A stretch of DNA of 64,000 nucleotides from Bradyrhizobium ottawaense (GTDB lineage Bacteria; Pseudomonadota; Alphaproteobacteria; Rhizobiales; Xanthobacteraceae), in the NCBI RefSeq assembly GCF_002278135.3, contig NZ_CP029425.2:620001-684000 (forward strand), read 5' to 3'. Below the pieces are notes generated by a model. It worked only from the letters and a program-made list of their open reading frames with translations, did not search any database and was not told the origin of the DNA. Shown here one piece after another: positions 1-9,076 of the stretch. Position 1 is the stretch's first letter; the number at the start of each line of letters is the position of its first letter. Position numbers and translations under genes: made by a program.

Positions 1-2
1 AC

Positions 3-1811
3 GGGACCAACAATTTTCCCGACAGCTCCAACATGTGTCACGAGAGCACTTCGGTCGCATTGCCGGAGGTAATCGGAGTTCCAGTCGGCACGGTTCTGCT
101 GGATGATTTCGAGGCCACCGATTGCATCTTCTTCTTCGGGCACAACACCACCACGAATGCGCCGCGCATGTTGCATCCTTTGCAGGAGGCGGCGCAGCGC
201 GGCGTGCCGATCGTGACCTTCAATCCACTGCGCGAGCGTGGCCTGGAGCGCTTCGTCAATCCGCAAAATCCAGTGCAGATGATCGCCGGCGGCACGCGCA
301 TCAGCTCGCAATATTATCAGGTGCGGGTCGGCGGCGATGCCGCCGCCATCACCGGCATTTGCAAATGGGTGATCGAGGCGGACGACCTCGCCCGTGACAA
401 TGGGGATGCGCGGGTCGTCGATGTCGCATTCATTCAGGAGCACACTGCGGGCTTCGAGGAATTCGCTGCCTTCTGCCGGGCACAGGAGTGGGATGAGATC
501 GAGCGGGCGTCGGGCCTCACCCGGATGGCCCTGCGCGAGGCCGCCAATACCTACATGGCTGCCAACGCTGTGATCGCCAATTACGGCATGGGAATCACCC
601 AGCACAAGCACGGCGTCGAGACGGCGAAGATGATCATCAATTTGCTGCTGCTCCGCGGCAATATCGGCAAGCCCGGCGCGGGGGTTTCGCCGATCCGCGG
701 TCATTCTAACGTCCAGGGCCAGCGCACGGTCGGCATCTCCGAGAAGACCAAGCTGGTGCCGCTCGACAAGCTCGCCGAGCTCTATGATTTCGAGCCGCCG
801 CGGTGGGATGGGGTGTCCACCGTCGATGCCTGCGAGGGCATCCTGAAAGGCAGCATTCGCGGTTTCGTCGGTCTCGGTGGCAATTTTTTGCGCGCCGTTC
901 CGGAGCGGTCGTTGATGGAGCCCGCATGGTCCGGCCTGCGCCTGTCCGTGCAAATCGCGACCAAGCTCAACCGCACCCACCTCGTGCCGGGCGAGGTGAC
1001 CTATCTGCTGCCATGCCTTGGCCGGATCGAGATCGACCGGCAGGATAGCGGCGAGCAAGCCGTGTCGATGGAGGATTCGACGGCCTGCATCCACGGCTCG
1101 CGGGGTCAACGCAAGCCCGTGGCCGAACACCTGCTGTCCGAGCCGGCGATCGTCGCCGCGCTCGCGAAGGCGACCTTGAATTCAAATCCGAAGGTCAATT
1201 GGGACGCATGGCGCGGCGATTATTCGAAAGTTCGGGACGCGATCGAGCGTACCTATCCCGACCAGTTCAAGGACTTCAACAAGCGCATGTTCGAGCCCGG
1301 CGGTTTTCCGCGGCCGCTTGCGGCCCGCGAGCGCAAGTGGAAGACGCCGAACGGCAAGGCGAACTTCACCGTTCCAAAGTCGGCCTTTGCGCCACCCCTC
1401 GAAAGCGATGGAATCTACGAGCTGATGACGATGCGCGCCGATGGACAGTTCAATACGACCATCTACAGCGAAGACGACCGCTTCCGCGGCATCACCGGCG
1501 GTCGCTACGTCGTCTTCATGAACCCTGCCGACATGGAGGATGAGGGGTTGAAAACGGGAGACACCGTCACGCTTTTCACGGAGGCGGGAGATGGCGTCGA
1601 GCGCAGCTTGAGCGAACTTCAGGTGGTCCCCTACGGCATCCCGCGCAGGAGCATTGCGGGATATTATCCGGAATGCAACGTGCTGATCCCGCTTTGGCAC
1701 TACGCGGAGGGAAGCAAGGTTCCCGCGGCCAAATCCGTTCCGGTGCGCCTCTACAAGGACACTCCTGTCGAATTGGTCGAGGCCGCAGAGGCCCTGACCT
1801 CGGCGTCGTGA
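3..1811 (+). CDS. FdhF/YdeP-family molybdopterin oxidoreductase (3' part)
   Basis: This is a molybdopterin-dependent oxidoreductase related to formate dehydrogenase alpha subunits and to YdeP. The reading frame is open from base 3 (NNFPDSSNMCHE precedes the first ATG at 33), so the gene starts outside the window and about 600 residues are visible. The stretch around FFFGHNTTTNAPRM belongs to the cofactor-binding fold. GNIGKPGAGVSPIRGHSNVQ near the middle is typical of the family, and the C-terminal 150 residues form the molybdopterin dinucleotide-binding beta-barrel (MTMRADGQFNTTIYS, IAGYYPECNVLIPL). The substrate of this family is uncertain; YdeP is linked to acid resistance in enteric bacteria. 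An isochorismatase-like gene follows after about 40 bases. The family assignment is firm, the reaction is not. Confidence 0.9.
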   Translation, partial: GTNNFPDSSNMCHESTSVALPEVIGVPVGTVLLDDFEATDCIFFFGHNTTTNAPRMLHPLQEAAQRGVPIVTFNPLRERGLERFVNPQNPVQMIAGGTRISSQYYQVRVGGDAAAITGICKWVIEADDLARDNGDARVVDVAFIQEHTAGFEEFAAFCRAQEWDEIERASGLTRMALREAANTYMAANAVIANYGMGITQHKHGVETAKMIINLLLLRGNIGKPGAGVSPIRGHSNVQGQRTVGISEKTKLVPLDKLAELYDFEPPRWDGVSTVDACEGILKGSIRGFVGLGGNFLRAVPERSLMEPAWSGLRLSVQIATKLNRTHLVPGEVTYLLPCLGRIEIDRQDSGEQAVSMEDSTACIHGSRGQRKPVAEHLLSEPAIVAALAKATLNSNPKVNWDAWRGDYSKVRDAIERTYPDQFKDFNKRMFEPGGFPRPLAARERKWKTPNGKANFTVPKSAFAPPLESDGIYELMTMRADGQFNTTIYSEDDRFRGITGGRYVVFMNPADMEDEGLKTGDTVTLFTEAGDGVERSLSELQVVPYGIPRRSIAGYYPECNVLIPLWHYAEGSKVPAAKSVPVRLYKDTPVELVEAAEALTSAS

Positions 1812-1852
1812 CGCGCCATGGGTGACGACAGCAAGATCAGGGCTGGAGGACG

Positions 1853-2460
1853 ATGAGAGACAGCGCCTCGGAAATTGCGGAGATCAGGGACGCGGTTCAT
1901 CTGTGCATCGACATGCAGAACATTTTTGCTCCCGGCGGCCTGTGGGCGACGCCCTGGATGGAGCGTGTCCTGCCGACGATCGTCTCGATCGTTGCGCGAT
2001 GCGAAGCGAGAACGGTCTTCACGCGCTTCGTCACGCCGGAGAACTCCCAGGATCGACCCGGACAATGGCAGAGCTATTTCCGCCGCTGGTATCAGGCAAC
2101 CCGCAGGCATCTTCCGTCGTCCGCTCTCGAACTCGTACCGTCTCTGAACAGATTTGTGCCGCCGGCTGCCGTCATCGACAAGCTGGCCTATTCGGCATTC
2201 AGCAATCCCGGCCTTGCGCGCCTGCTGGTCGAGAAGAACGTCGGCACGATCGTGGTTTCAGGCGCCGAGACAGACGTCTGCATTCTGTCGACGGTGATGA
2301 GCGCGGTCGACCTCGCTTCAGGATTGTCATCGTCGAGGACGCGTTGTGCAGTTCGTCCGACATCGGTCATGACGCGCTCATGACGATGTACCGCACCCGC
2401 TTTCATGGTCAGGTAGATCTGGTGACAGCGGAAGAGCTCACGGAGTTTTGGCGGGAGTAG
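1853..2460 (+). pseudogene. Isochorismatase-like cysteine hydrolase, frameshifted
   Basis: This is an alpha/beta cysteine hydrolase of the isochorismatase superfamily. The N-terminal CIDMQNIF carries the catalytic Asp, a Lys follows in IDKLAYSAF, and SGAETDVCILSTV carries the nucleophilic Cys, so all three catalytic positions are present. After AVDLAS the frame goes wrong, and the expected continuation (FRIVIVEDALCSSSDIGHDALM) is found in another frame up to the stop at 2460. One missing G near 2315 (ctcgcttc where ctcggcttc is expected) explains it. The ATG at 1853 follows a GGAGG-like ribosome site. The shift lies in a short G run, so a base-calling error is possible; otherwise the gene is recently broken. 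Confidence 0.8.
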
Positions 2461-2466
2461 AACCGG

Positions 2467-3384
2467 ATGCGCGCGCGTCTCTTGTTGATCCCAGCGGTCC
2501 TTGCCGGCTGCGCCGCAACAGTTGCCGGCTGGTGGATGAGCGCGCCACAGCGCATCACCGCGGCCGAAGCGCGGGTCGTATCCGAGACGGAAGGAGATCC
2601 CGAGCGCGGCAAGCTCGTGTTCGCGGCCGGCGATTGCGCGTCCTGCCATGCCTCGCCAGGCCAGTCTGATCGTTCGCGTCTTGGCGGCGGGATAGCGTTG
2701 GCCTCGCCGTACGGAACGTTTCGCGCGCCCAACATCTCGCCTGATCGGATCGACGGCATCGGAAACTGGACCGCCGAGGATCTCGCCAATGCACTGCTGC
2801 GCGGCGTGTCTCCGGACGGAAGCCACTATTATCCGGTCTTTCCCTACGTCAGCTTCACCCACACGCAGCCCGAGGACGTCCGGGATCTCATGGCCTATTT
2901 GCGCACGCTGCCCGCGGTGAAGGGACGGCCGCCGAATCATGAGATCAATCCGATATTTCGCATTCGCCGTGCCTTGGCATTCTGGAAGATGCTGTACTTC
3001 AAGCCTGGCCCGATCGCGCCAGACCCGGCGCGGGACGAGAAGTGGAATCGCGGGCGCTATCTGGCCGAGGCGCTCGGCCATTGCGCGGAATGCCATTCCA
3101 CGCGCGACATGCTGGGTGGGATCAAGCCGAGCACGCGCTATGCCGGCGGGCAGGATCCTGCCGGCACCGGCTTCTATCCCAACATCACGGCGGCGCGTCT
3201 CGGCGACTGGTCGGAAGCCCAATTGGCGGCGATGCTGAAAACGGGGAACACGCCAAATCACGGCCGCGTCGGCTCGTCGATGTCCGACGTCGTCACCAAT
3301 TTGGCCGTGCTGCCCGAAAGCGACCGGGAGGCGATTGCCTCTTTCGTGAAATCCTTGCCGTCACGGCCGACGCCCAGCCCTTGA
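2467..3384 (+). CDS. Diheme cytochrome c
   Basis: This is an electron-transfer protein of 305 residues with an N-terminal membrane anchor or signal (residues 4-25) and two heme c sites. CASCH lies near residue 60 and CAECH near residue 215. Each sits at the start of a cytochrome c class I domain, with likely methionine ligands further on. The arrangement resembles the cytochrome subunits of membrane-bound dehydrogenases (gluconate or alcohol type), but no dehydrogenase subunit sits beside it. It starts 6 bases after the hydrolase stop and ends convergently, 8 bases from the stop of the minus-strand cytochrome. It probably passes electrons in the periplasm, perhaps to the oxidase encoded next door; that partnership is inferred from position. 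Confidence 0.88.
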   Translation: MRARLLLIPAVLAGCAATVAGWWMSAPQRITAAEARVVSETEGDPERGKLVFAAGDCASCHASPGQSDRSRLGGGIALASPYGTFRAPNISPDRIDGIGNWTAEDLANALLRGVSPDGSHYYPVFPYVSFTHTQPEDVRDLMAYLRTLPAVKGRPPNHEINPIFRIRRALAFWKMLYFKPGPIAPDPARDEKWNRGRYLAEALGHCAECHSTRDMLGGIKPSTRYAGGQDPAGTGFYPNITAARLGDWSEAQLAAMLKTGNTPNHGRVGSSMSDVVTNLAVLPESDREAIASFVKSLPSRPTPSP

Positions 3385-3392
3385 GCACGGCT

Positions 3393-3803
3393 TCACTGCG
3401 CAAAAAGGTAGGCGGCGACGTCGCGTGCCTCGCCTTCCGTGATGCCGGTTGCGGGCATCGCGGTCCGGGGCGAGAACGCTTGTGGTGTTACCATCCATTG
3501 AATCAGATTGTCCGGCGTATTGCTCGCAACGCCTGCTATGTAGACGCGCGCCCGAAGGCCGTCGAGCGGACCACCGACCTTTCCGTCGCCGCCGGGAATG
3601 CCTGAGATGGTGTGGCAGCCGGCGCAGCCATAGCGGCGGATCAACTCCGGGGCGCGAGTCGGATCGCCCCCGGTCATGGCGCGGGCGATGTTCTCCGTCT
3701 GCTGGCGCCCACTCCACGCGAAGCCGGCTCCGACGGCTGCGGCAACGAGGAGGCCCGCTGTCGTCAATGCGAGAGCCGTCCACTTAGGAAGCGTGAAGCG
3801 CAT
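3393..3803 (-). CDS. Membrane-anchored monoheme cytochrome c
   Basis: This is a 136-residue cytochrome c. It has an N-terminal transmembrane segment (about residues 8-30) and one heme site, CAGCH, near residue 62. PRTAMPATGI near the C terminus supplies the likely Met ligand. It is the last gene of the minus-strand oxidase operon. Its ATG overlaps the end of the CtaG-like gene by 20 bases, which suggests translational coupling. It is likely an electron donor to the oxidase, or part of its supercomplex. The family is clear; the exact partner is inferred from operon position. Confidence 0.85.
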   Translation of the reverse strand: MRFTLPKWTALALTTAGLLVAAAVGAGFAWSGRQQTENIARAMTGGDPTRAPELIRRYGCAGCHTISGIPGGDGKVGGPLDGLRARVYIAGVASNTPDNLIQWMVTPQAFSPRTAMPATGITEGEARDVAAYLFAQ

Positions 3804-4668
3804 CGGCTCTCTCCCGGTCTTGGCCGGCCCGTCGGATCCAGAGCGCGATTAGCGCGAGCGCGGCGCCCGCATAGATCGTTCCGGCCGGTACCCACATGAT
3901 GATGCCGGCCAATTGCTGGTCCTCGAGTGGTGTCAAACCCCAGACCGCAGCGGCGTCCGCCTGCTGCCGGTAGAGCAGGTGCGGGGCCAGTGCCATCAAC
4001 GCGCCGAGGATACTGGTGTGGAGCATGGTGACGAACACATGCCAGGCGGCGCTGCCGGTGTCGCTCCGCCGGAATACCGACCACCAGAACAGGATAGCGG
4101 TCAGAAAGAAGCTCAGATGTTGCAGACGATGCAGAAGGATATTCTCGACAGCAGCATCGAACAGCGCCGGCGCGTGCCAGGCCCAGATCGCGATCCCGTG
4201 CAGCACCGTCGCATTGCGGCCGGTGCTCGAGAAGGCCCACAGCTTTGTCGCAAGCGCATGCCGCATTGCGCGGCCGATCGTCAGCCTCAGCCGTCGGGGC
4301 AGGCTCCAGAGCAGCGCTCCAACCGGACGCGCAATCACCAGCAGGGGCGCCGCCACGGCCATCAGGATCTCGTGCTCGATCATGTGGAATGAGAGGAGGC
4401 GCTCTCCGATCCAATGCAGCGGTGACACCAGCGCGCCGGCAAGCGTCAGCCAGCCTGCAGCGCAGACGACGTCCTGCCATATGCGTTTGCGCCCTTTCGT
4501 TGCCAGTACCAGCCTGCCGATGCCGTACATGAGCCCAAAGGTGATGAGCGGCGCGACGATCCACGGATCGAACGTCCAGCTCGGTGCTGCAGCCTCCGGC
4601 GGTGCCCCATGCGCATAGACCGCGTGCGGCACCCACCAGGCAATCGTCGCAAGGCCTATTTTTCGCAT
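3784..4668 (-). CDS. ctaG: CtaG/caa3-type cytochrome c oxidase assembly protein
   Basis: This is a polytopic membrane protein of the caa3_CtaG family, needed for assembly of caa3-type oxidases in the bacteria where it has been studied. The reading frame is open far upstream, but the ATG at 4668 gives a natural N terminus (MRKIGLATIAWWVPHAVYAHG) that reads as a signal or first membrane segment. The 294 residues match the family length. Conserved His-rich membrane stretches include SFHMIEHEILMAVAAPLLV and HRLQHLSFFLTA, and about six further hydrophobic segments are visible. Its start overlaps the preceding small membrane gene by 13 bases, and its end overlaps the downstream cytochrome. Confidence 0.88.
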   Translation of the reverse strand: MRKIGLATIAWWVPHAVYAHGAPPEAAAPSWTFDPWIVAPLITFGLMYGIGRLVLATKGRKRIWQDVVCAAGWLTLAGALVSPLHWIGERLLSFHMIEHEILMAVAAPLLVIARPVGALLWSLPRRLRLTIGRAMRHALATKLWAFSSTGRNATVLHGIAIWAWHAPALFDAAVENILLHRLQHLSFFLTAILFWWSVFRRSDTGSAAWHVFVTMLHTSILGALMALAPHLLYRQQADAAAVWGLTPLEDQQLAGIIMWVPAGTIYAGAALALIALWIRRAGQDRERADALHAS

Positions 4669-4997
4669 CCGCTCAACACCACGGCCGCGACGCCCTGCAT
4701 CAGCAGGGCGAAGGTGAAGACGCTTGCGGAAAGCGTACTGACGATCCCGCCTAGATGGGCATTCCTCTGCTCGGCTGCCACGCCAGCGACGCGGCGCAGG
4801 GACCACCAGGAGGCCAGGCCCGACGTTGACGCGAGCGCCGCTCCGACGAATGAGATGATGGCGGACAAAGACAGCTGGGAGCGGCAGTCGGCGTAGGGCA
4901 GGATCTGTCCAAGCTGCATGTTCACAGCCCAAGTCAACGCGGCGAACCAGAGACCCGCCCAAATCGAGAGATAAGTAAAGAACCGTGACGCGTTCAT
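4656..4997 (-). CDS. Small three-helix membrane protein of the oxidase operon
   Basis: This is a 113-residue protein of unknown function with three hydrophobic segments (about residues 8-28, 45-65 and 85-108). I chose the ATG at 4997 because it overlaps the stop of the subunit III gene as ATGA, the pattern used throughout this operon. Two cysteines are visible (ADCRSQ and the C-terminal GCEK). Its position between subunit III and CtaG suggests an accessory or assembly role. I do not recognise the family with certainty. Confidence 0.75.
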   Translation of the reverse strand: MNASRFFTYLSIWAGLWFAALTWAVNMQLGQILPYADCRSQLSLSAIISFVGAALASTSGLASWWSLRRVAGVAAEQRNAHLGGIVSTLSASVFTFALLMQGVAAVVLSGCEK

Positions 4998-5596
4998 AGC
5001 CGTGCCAGCCAATAGATGCAGCCATAGATCGGAAGCCAGGTCGCGACGACAAAGTTCCAATACATGGCGTTGTCTTGGACGTCGCCGAACCTCCGTTTAT
5101 TCGGGCCGTGCCGCGTGAACATGAGCACCCCCAGCACGAGAGTGTCGACGAGGTCAGTGATGATGTGGGTGGTATGGAGGCCCAGCAGTATCCACACGAC
5201 GGAGCCATAGGCATTGCTGTCCCAGCTGACCTTCAGGGCCGGAAATTCGAAGATGCGCACGATCAGGGGGACGATACCGAAGATCGACATGATCACCATC
5301 CCGATTTGCACCTTGCGCAGATCCTGATGCTCGGCCCAGCGCGAGATCAGGATGTTCGGAACGAGGCTGATGCCTAGGATCAAGGTCACCAGGGTGCCGG
5401 GAAGCAGGTCGGGAGCCGGCGCGTTGATCGGCCAGACAGTGGCCAGGCTCATCAGATAGAGATAGACGGCGATGGTGAGCGCGAAGCCGGTGGCCTCGAT
5501 CAGCATAAAGGCCAGCGTTCCCCACCAGGTGACGCTCGCCGTGCCCATGCCATGCAGTGGCAGGCGGCCGAGGTCGAGCACGATCTTCTCTCTCAT
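4994..5596 (-). CDS. Cytochrome c oxidase subunit III-like protein
   Basis: This 200-residue integral membrane protein has five or so helices, typical of the short heme-copper oxidase subunit III form. WGTLAFMLIEATGFALTIAVYLYL is the helix carrying the conserved acidic residue, and LLGLHTTHIITDLVDTLVLG with NAMYWNFVVATWLPIY is characteristic of the family's C-terminal half. Subunit III supports proton uptake stability rather than catalysis. It overlaps the subunit I gene upstream and the small membrane gene downstream, each by an ATGA-type four-base overlap. The family call is based on motifs and neighbours. Confidence 0.85.
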   Translation of the reverse strand: MREKIVLDLGRLPLHGMGTASVTWWGTLAFMLIEATGFALTIAVYLYLMSLATVWPINAPAPDLLPGTLVTLILGISLVPNILISRWAEHQDLRKVQIGMVIMSIFGIVPLIVRIFEFPALKVSWDSNAYGSVVWILLGLHTTHIITDLVDTLVLGVLMFTRHGPNKRRFGDVQDNAMYWNFVVATWLPIYGCIYWLARL

Positions 5597-7506
5597 GACT
5601 CATCCTCCGGCGTGCCCTTGGGCCAGAACCAGCCGATCAGCGCGACAGCGATCGGAATGGAGCCCCAGACGACGGCCCAGGGCGAGAAGATCGACCAGAT
5701 CAGCATGATCGTGGTCGCGACCGCTGCCAGCAGCGGCCAGATCGAGTTACGTGGCGAGGCTTCACGCGCCTGCGGTTCGGCGGCGGCGAGCGTGGTCACG
5801 ATCAGTTCGCGGCGATCGGTGCGCAAGCCATCAGCGACAGGCAGGGTGTCGCGCTCGTCCCACAATGGATGCAGACTGCCAACGACCGGGATCATCGCGA
5901 AATTGTAGCTGGGGGGCGGCGATGTCGTTGCCCATTCCAGCGTCGGCGCATCCCAGGGATTGTCCGGCGCAACCTCGCCGAAGCGTGCGCTCTTGAGGAC
6001 ATTGATGAAGAACAGCAGGAATCCGGCGGTGAGCACGACTGCGCTGAGGCTGATGAACACATTGAGCCCGTGCCAGGGCAGGTCGGGCTGATAGGTGTAC
6101 ACCCGGCGCGGCATGCCTTCGAGACCGAGGATGTGCATCGGAAAGAAGGTCGCGTTGAAACCGACGATGATGAGCCAGAACGACCACCGCCCGAGTGTTT
6201 CGCTCATCATGCGTCCGGTCAGCTTTGGAAACCAATAGTGGACGGCACCCAGCAAGGGAAACACGGCGCCGCCGATCAGCACGTAATGGAAATGCGCGAC
6301 GACGAAATAGGTATCGTGTACCTGGGTATCGAACGGGACCGACGCCACCATGACCCCCGTCAGCCCGCCGATGACGAAGGTCACGATGAATCCGATGATG
6401 AACAGCAGGGGTGTCTTGAACACCGGCCTGCCGTCCCACAGCGTGGCGAGCCAGCAGAACATCTGGATGCCTGCGGGAATCGCGATCGCCATGCTGGATG
6501 CGGTGAAGAAGCTGTCGCCGAGCCGGGGCAATCCCGCTACGAACATGTGATGCACCCAAAGCCCGAAGGCGAGGATGCCGGTCGCAATCAGCGCCATCAC
6601 CAGTCCGAGATAACCGAAGGCGGGACGTCGCGCGAATGGCTCGATCATAGTCGAGACCATGCCGGCGGCGGGTAAGAAGATGATGTAGACCTCGGGATGG
6701 CCGAAGAACCAGAACAGATGCTGCCACAGCAGCACGTCGCCGCCTTCGGCAGGATTGTAGAAATGCGTGCCGAAGAGGCGGTCGAGGATCAGTCCGGTGC
6801 TCGCAATCATGATGGCCGGCATCGCCATGATCACCAAGAACGACGTCACCAGCATGGACCAGACGAACAGCGGTATGCGGTCGAGCGTCATGCCGGGTGC
6901 ACGCTGCTTGAAGATCGTGACCACCAGCTCCACCGCGATGGCGAGCGCCGAGAGCTCGGTGAAGGTGATCATCTGAGCCCAGATGTCGGCGCGCTTACCG
7001 GCACCGTATTGCGGGCCGGACAGCGGCACATAAGCGAACCAGCCGACGTCGGGCCCCATGTCGAGCGCGAACGCGATCCAGAGCAGCGCACCGCCTGCCA
7101 CATAGATCCAGTACGAAAATGCGTTCAGGCGCGGGAACGCGATGTTGCGCGTGCCGACCATCAGCGGCACGAGATAGACCGCCACGGCTTCCATCACGGG
7201 CACGGCAAACAGGAACATCATGTTCGCGCCATGCATCGTGAAGATCTGGTTATAGCGGTCGGGGCCGATCAGGCGTGCCTCCGGCTGGGCGAGCTGGAGG
7301 CGCATCAGCGCGGCGAGCACGCCGCCGAGAGCCAGAAAGACGAAGGCGGTGAAGATGTAGCGGCGGCCGATGATCTTGTGGTCGACGGTCGTAAGTGCGC
7401 CCCAGAAGCCGGGCGGGGTCTTCCAGGTTTCGGCCAGCGTGCTGGTCAGGCGCGTGCGCTCGATATCGATGTCGCGCGTATCAGGCGCCGTCGCGGGGCG
7501 GGTCAT
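5593..7506 (-). CDS. ctaD: Cytochrome c oxidase subunit I
   Basis: This is the catalytic heme-copper subunit, which reduces O2 to water and pumps protons. The 637 residues from the ATG at 7506 begin MTRPATAPD and enter the core at PPGFWGALTTVDHKIIG. Visible ligands are the His of TMHGANMMFLF (low-spin heme), HPEVY (CuB with the His-Tyr cross-link), VHHMF (CuB), and DTYFVVAHFHYVL (heme a3 and heme a). The C terminus runs beyond the core for about 100 residues and ends in two hydrophobic helices (IWPLLAAVATTIMLIWSIF, AVVWGSIPIAVALIGWFW), as in subunit I proteins that have absorbed a subunit IV-like part. It overlaps subunit II by ATGA. This is very likely an alternative oxidase beside a housekeeping aa3 copy elsewhere. 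Confidence 0.95.
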   Translation of the reverse strand: MTRPATAPDTRDIDIERTRLTSTLAETWKTPPGFWGALTTVDHKIIGRRYIFTAFVFLALGGVLAALMRLQLAQPEARLIGPDRYNQIFTMHGANMMFLFAVPVMEAVAVYLVPLMVGTRNIAFPRLNAFSYWIYVAGGALLWIAFALDMGPDVGWFAYVPLSGPQYGAGKRADIWAQMITFTELSALAIAVELVVTIFKQRAPGMTLDRIPLFVWSMLVTSFLVIMAMPAIMIASTGLILDRLFGTHFYNPAEGGDVLLWQHLFWFFGHPEVYIIFLPAAGMVSTMIEPFARRPAFGYLGLVMALIATGILAFGLWVHHMFVAGLPRLGDSFFTASSMAIAIPAGIQMFCWLATLWDGRPVFKTPLLFIIGFIVTFVIGGLTGVMVASVPFDTQVHDTYFVVAHFHYVLIGGAVFPLLGAVHYWFPKLTGRMMSETLGRWSFWLIIVGFNATFFPMHILGLEGMPRRVYTYQPDLPWHGLNVFISLSAVVLTAGFLLFFINVLKSARFGEVAPDNPWDAPTLEWATTSPPPSYNFAMIPVVGSLHPLWDERDTLPVADGLRTDRRELIVTTLAAAEPQAREASPRNSIWPLLAAVATTIMLIWSIFSPWAVVWGSIPIAVALIGWFWPKGTPEDES

Positions 7507-8513
7507 TTCAGGCTCGCCAGATATGCGGATATCGCGCGCAGCTCGTCGGGCTTCAGCGGCACCAAAGGCATGTTGTTGCCGGGCTTGATTGTCTGCGGAT
7601 CGGCGATCCAGGCCGCGAGCGAGCCGCGTGTAGTCTCGAACATGCCGGACGCGATGGTGCGGCGGCTGCCAACATGGGTGAGATCGGGCCCTGTGGTGCC
7701 GGCCGCCGCAGTGCCGCGAACGGTGTGGCAGGCGGCGCATGGCTTCGTCAGAAACGTCTGCAATCCGGCAGCGGCTTCCTCGTCAATCGGTGGAGTTGCC
7801 GTCTGTCGCTGTGCGGCCGCCCATCTCTCGAAATCCTCTTGCGGTTCGGCAATCACCAGGAGCGCCATATGGGCGTGCTGCATGCCGCAGAACTCGGCGC
7901 ATTGACCGCGATAGACACCGGCGCGCTCAGCGCGGATGGTGAGCTCGTTGGACCGGCCGGGAACGAGATCCTGCTTGCCTGCGAGACTCGGGACCCAGAA
8001 CGAGTGGATCACGTCGAGGCCTTCGAGCTTGAGGCGTACGTTGCGGCCGACCGGAATGTGGATCTCGTTGGCGGTCTCGAACCGCTGGGATGGATGGGGG
8101 CCGATATATTCGAGCCCCCACCACCATTGCAGACCGCGCACCCGGATCGTCAGATCGTCCTGACCGGCCACATTGAGCGTGCGGGTCGCAATGAAGCTCA
8201 ACACGGTGAAAGTGCTGATGATGAGAATGGTGGCGACGACGGCACCGGTGACGGCCAGGGTCATGCGTCGCTCGCGCACCGGTTCGGGAGTGGTCGGATG
8301 CGCATCGCGTGTCCGCCACAAAGCCGCGATCAGCGCGACCATCACCAGCATCCAGACCACAGAGCAGACCGCGACGATTAGAATGATCAGATGTTTCAGG
8401 CTGATCGCCGCGCTGCCTTCGACATCGAGCACGGATTGCCAATTGCCGCCGCATCCCGTCAGTGGGACGGCGAGCATCGCGCTCAAACCGACTCTGGTGG
8501 CGGCGCGGATCAC
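7503..8513 (-). CDS. coxB: Cytochrome c oxidase subunit II with fused cytochrome c domain
   Basis: This subunit receives electrons through the dinuclear CuA centre and passes them to subunit I. The 336 residues begin with a lipoprotein-like signal (AMLAVPLTGCGG). Two membrane helices follow, then a cupredoxin domain with the CuA ligands in DVIHSFWVP and GQCAEFCGMQHAHM. The C-terminal 100 residues are a cytochrome c domain with CAACH and a Met in NNMPLVPLK. This fusion defines caa3-type subunit II. It sits between the upstream lipoprotein cytochrome and subunit I with four-base overlaps on both sides. Confidence 0.94.
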   Translation of the reverse strand: MIRAATRVGLSAMLAVPLTGCGGNWQSVLDVEGSAAISLKHLIILIVAVCSVVWMLVMVALIAALWRTRDAHPTTPEPVRERRMTLAVTGAVVATILIISTFTVLSFIATRTLNVAGQDDLTIRVRGLQWWWGLEYIGPHPSQRFETANEIHIPVGRNVRLKLEGLDVIHSFWVPSLAGKQDLVPGRSNELTIRAERAGVYRGQCAEFCGMQHAHMALLVIAEPQEDFERWAAAQRQTATPPIDEEAAAGLQTFLTKPCAACHTVRGTAAAGTTGPDLTHVGSRRTIASGMFETTRGSLAAWIADPQTIKPGNNMPLVPLKPDELRAISAYLASLK

Positions 8514-9076
8514 GGTGTCGGTCCCTGGTCAGGATGCACCGGCGAGGGACCTTCGTCGAACAGTAGCTTGGCCGGTGCGCGATTTTCGGCTGGCCGCGTC
8601 TGCTTCTCGTCGTTGCGGCTCGGTGCGGCGGTCTTGCCTTCGTAAGAGCCGATGGTCTGCACGTAGCCGGCGAGCTGCCAGATCTGATCCGTCGTCATCT
8701 TATCGCCGAACGCGGGCATTCCATGCGGCCGCCCGTCCCGGATCGAGGCGAAGATCGAGACCAACTCGGGGCCGTAATACCACCAGCCGTCGAGAAAGGC
8801 TGGGCCGCTGCCGCCTTGGCCGTCGCCGTGGCAGCTCTTGCAGCCGAACCAAGTATAGAGCCGCTTACCCTGGCTCAGATTATACGCATTGGCCTCGTAG
8901 GGTTTGCCGAGCTTAAAATACACCTCCGGCGGCGCGCCGCCGATGCGGCTCGGCATCAGAGCGATCTTGTCGAGCGCATCGGCAACGGGCGGGTCAAGCC
9001 GCAACTGCCGCTCTTCCCGTTGGCATCCCGCCAAAGCGGCTGAAACACCAAGGAGAACGCCGGCCATCCGTTGCAT
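8510..9076 (-). CDS. Lipoprotein cytochrome c, first gene of the oxidase operon
   Basis: This is a monoheme cytochrome c of 188 residues from the ATG at 9076. An upstream start at 9127 is possible, but the sequence from 9076 (MQRMAGVLLGVSAALAGC) is a clean lipoprotein signal with a lipobox Cys, so I prefer it. The heme site is CKSCH near residue 80, and GMPAFGDKM provides the axial Met. The last 50 residues are polar, charged and Pro-rich. It is the promoter-proximal gene of the oxidase operon and overlaps subunit II by ATGA. It probably donates electrons to the oxidase or is a stable subunit. Confidence 0.85.
   Translation of the reverse strand: MQRMAGVLLGVSAALAGCQREERQLRLDPPVADALDKIALMPSRIGGAPPEVYFKLGKPYEANAYNLSQGKRLYTWFGCKSCHGDGQGGSGPAFLDGWWYYGPELVSIFASIRDGRPHGMPAFGDKMTTDQIWQLAGYVQTIGSYEGKTAAPSRNDEKQTRPAENRAPAKLLFDEGPSPVHPDQGPTP

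Noticed and set aside
2188..3261. 357-codon frame on the - strand
   Set aside because: Antisense shadow of the diheme cytochrome c in high-GC DNA.
6697..7905. 402-codon frame on the + strand across the oxidase genes
   Set aside because: It lies antisense to well-supported subunit I and II genes and has no domain or ribosome site.
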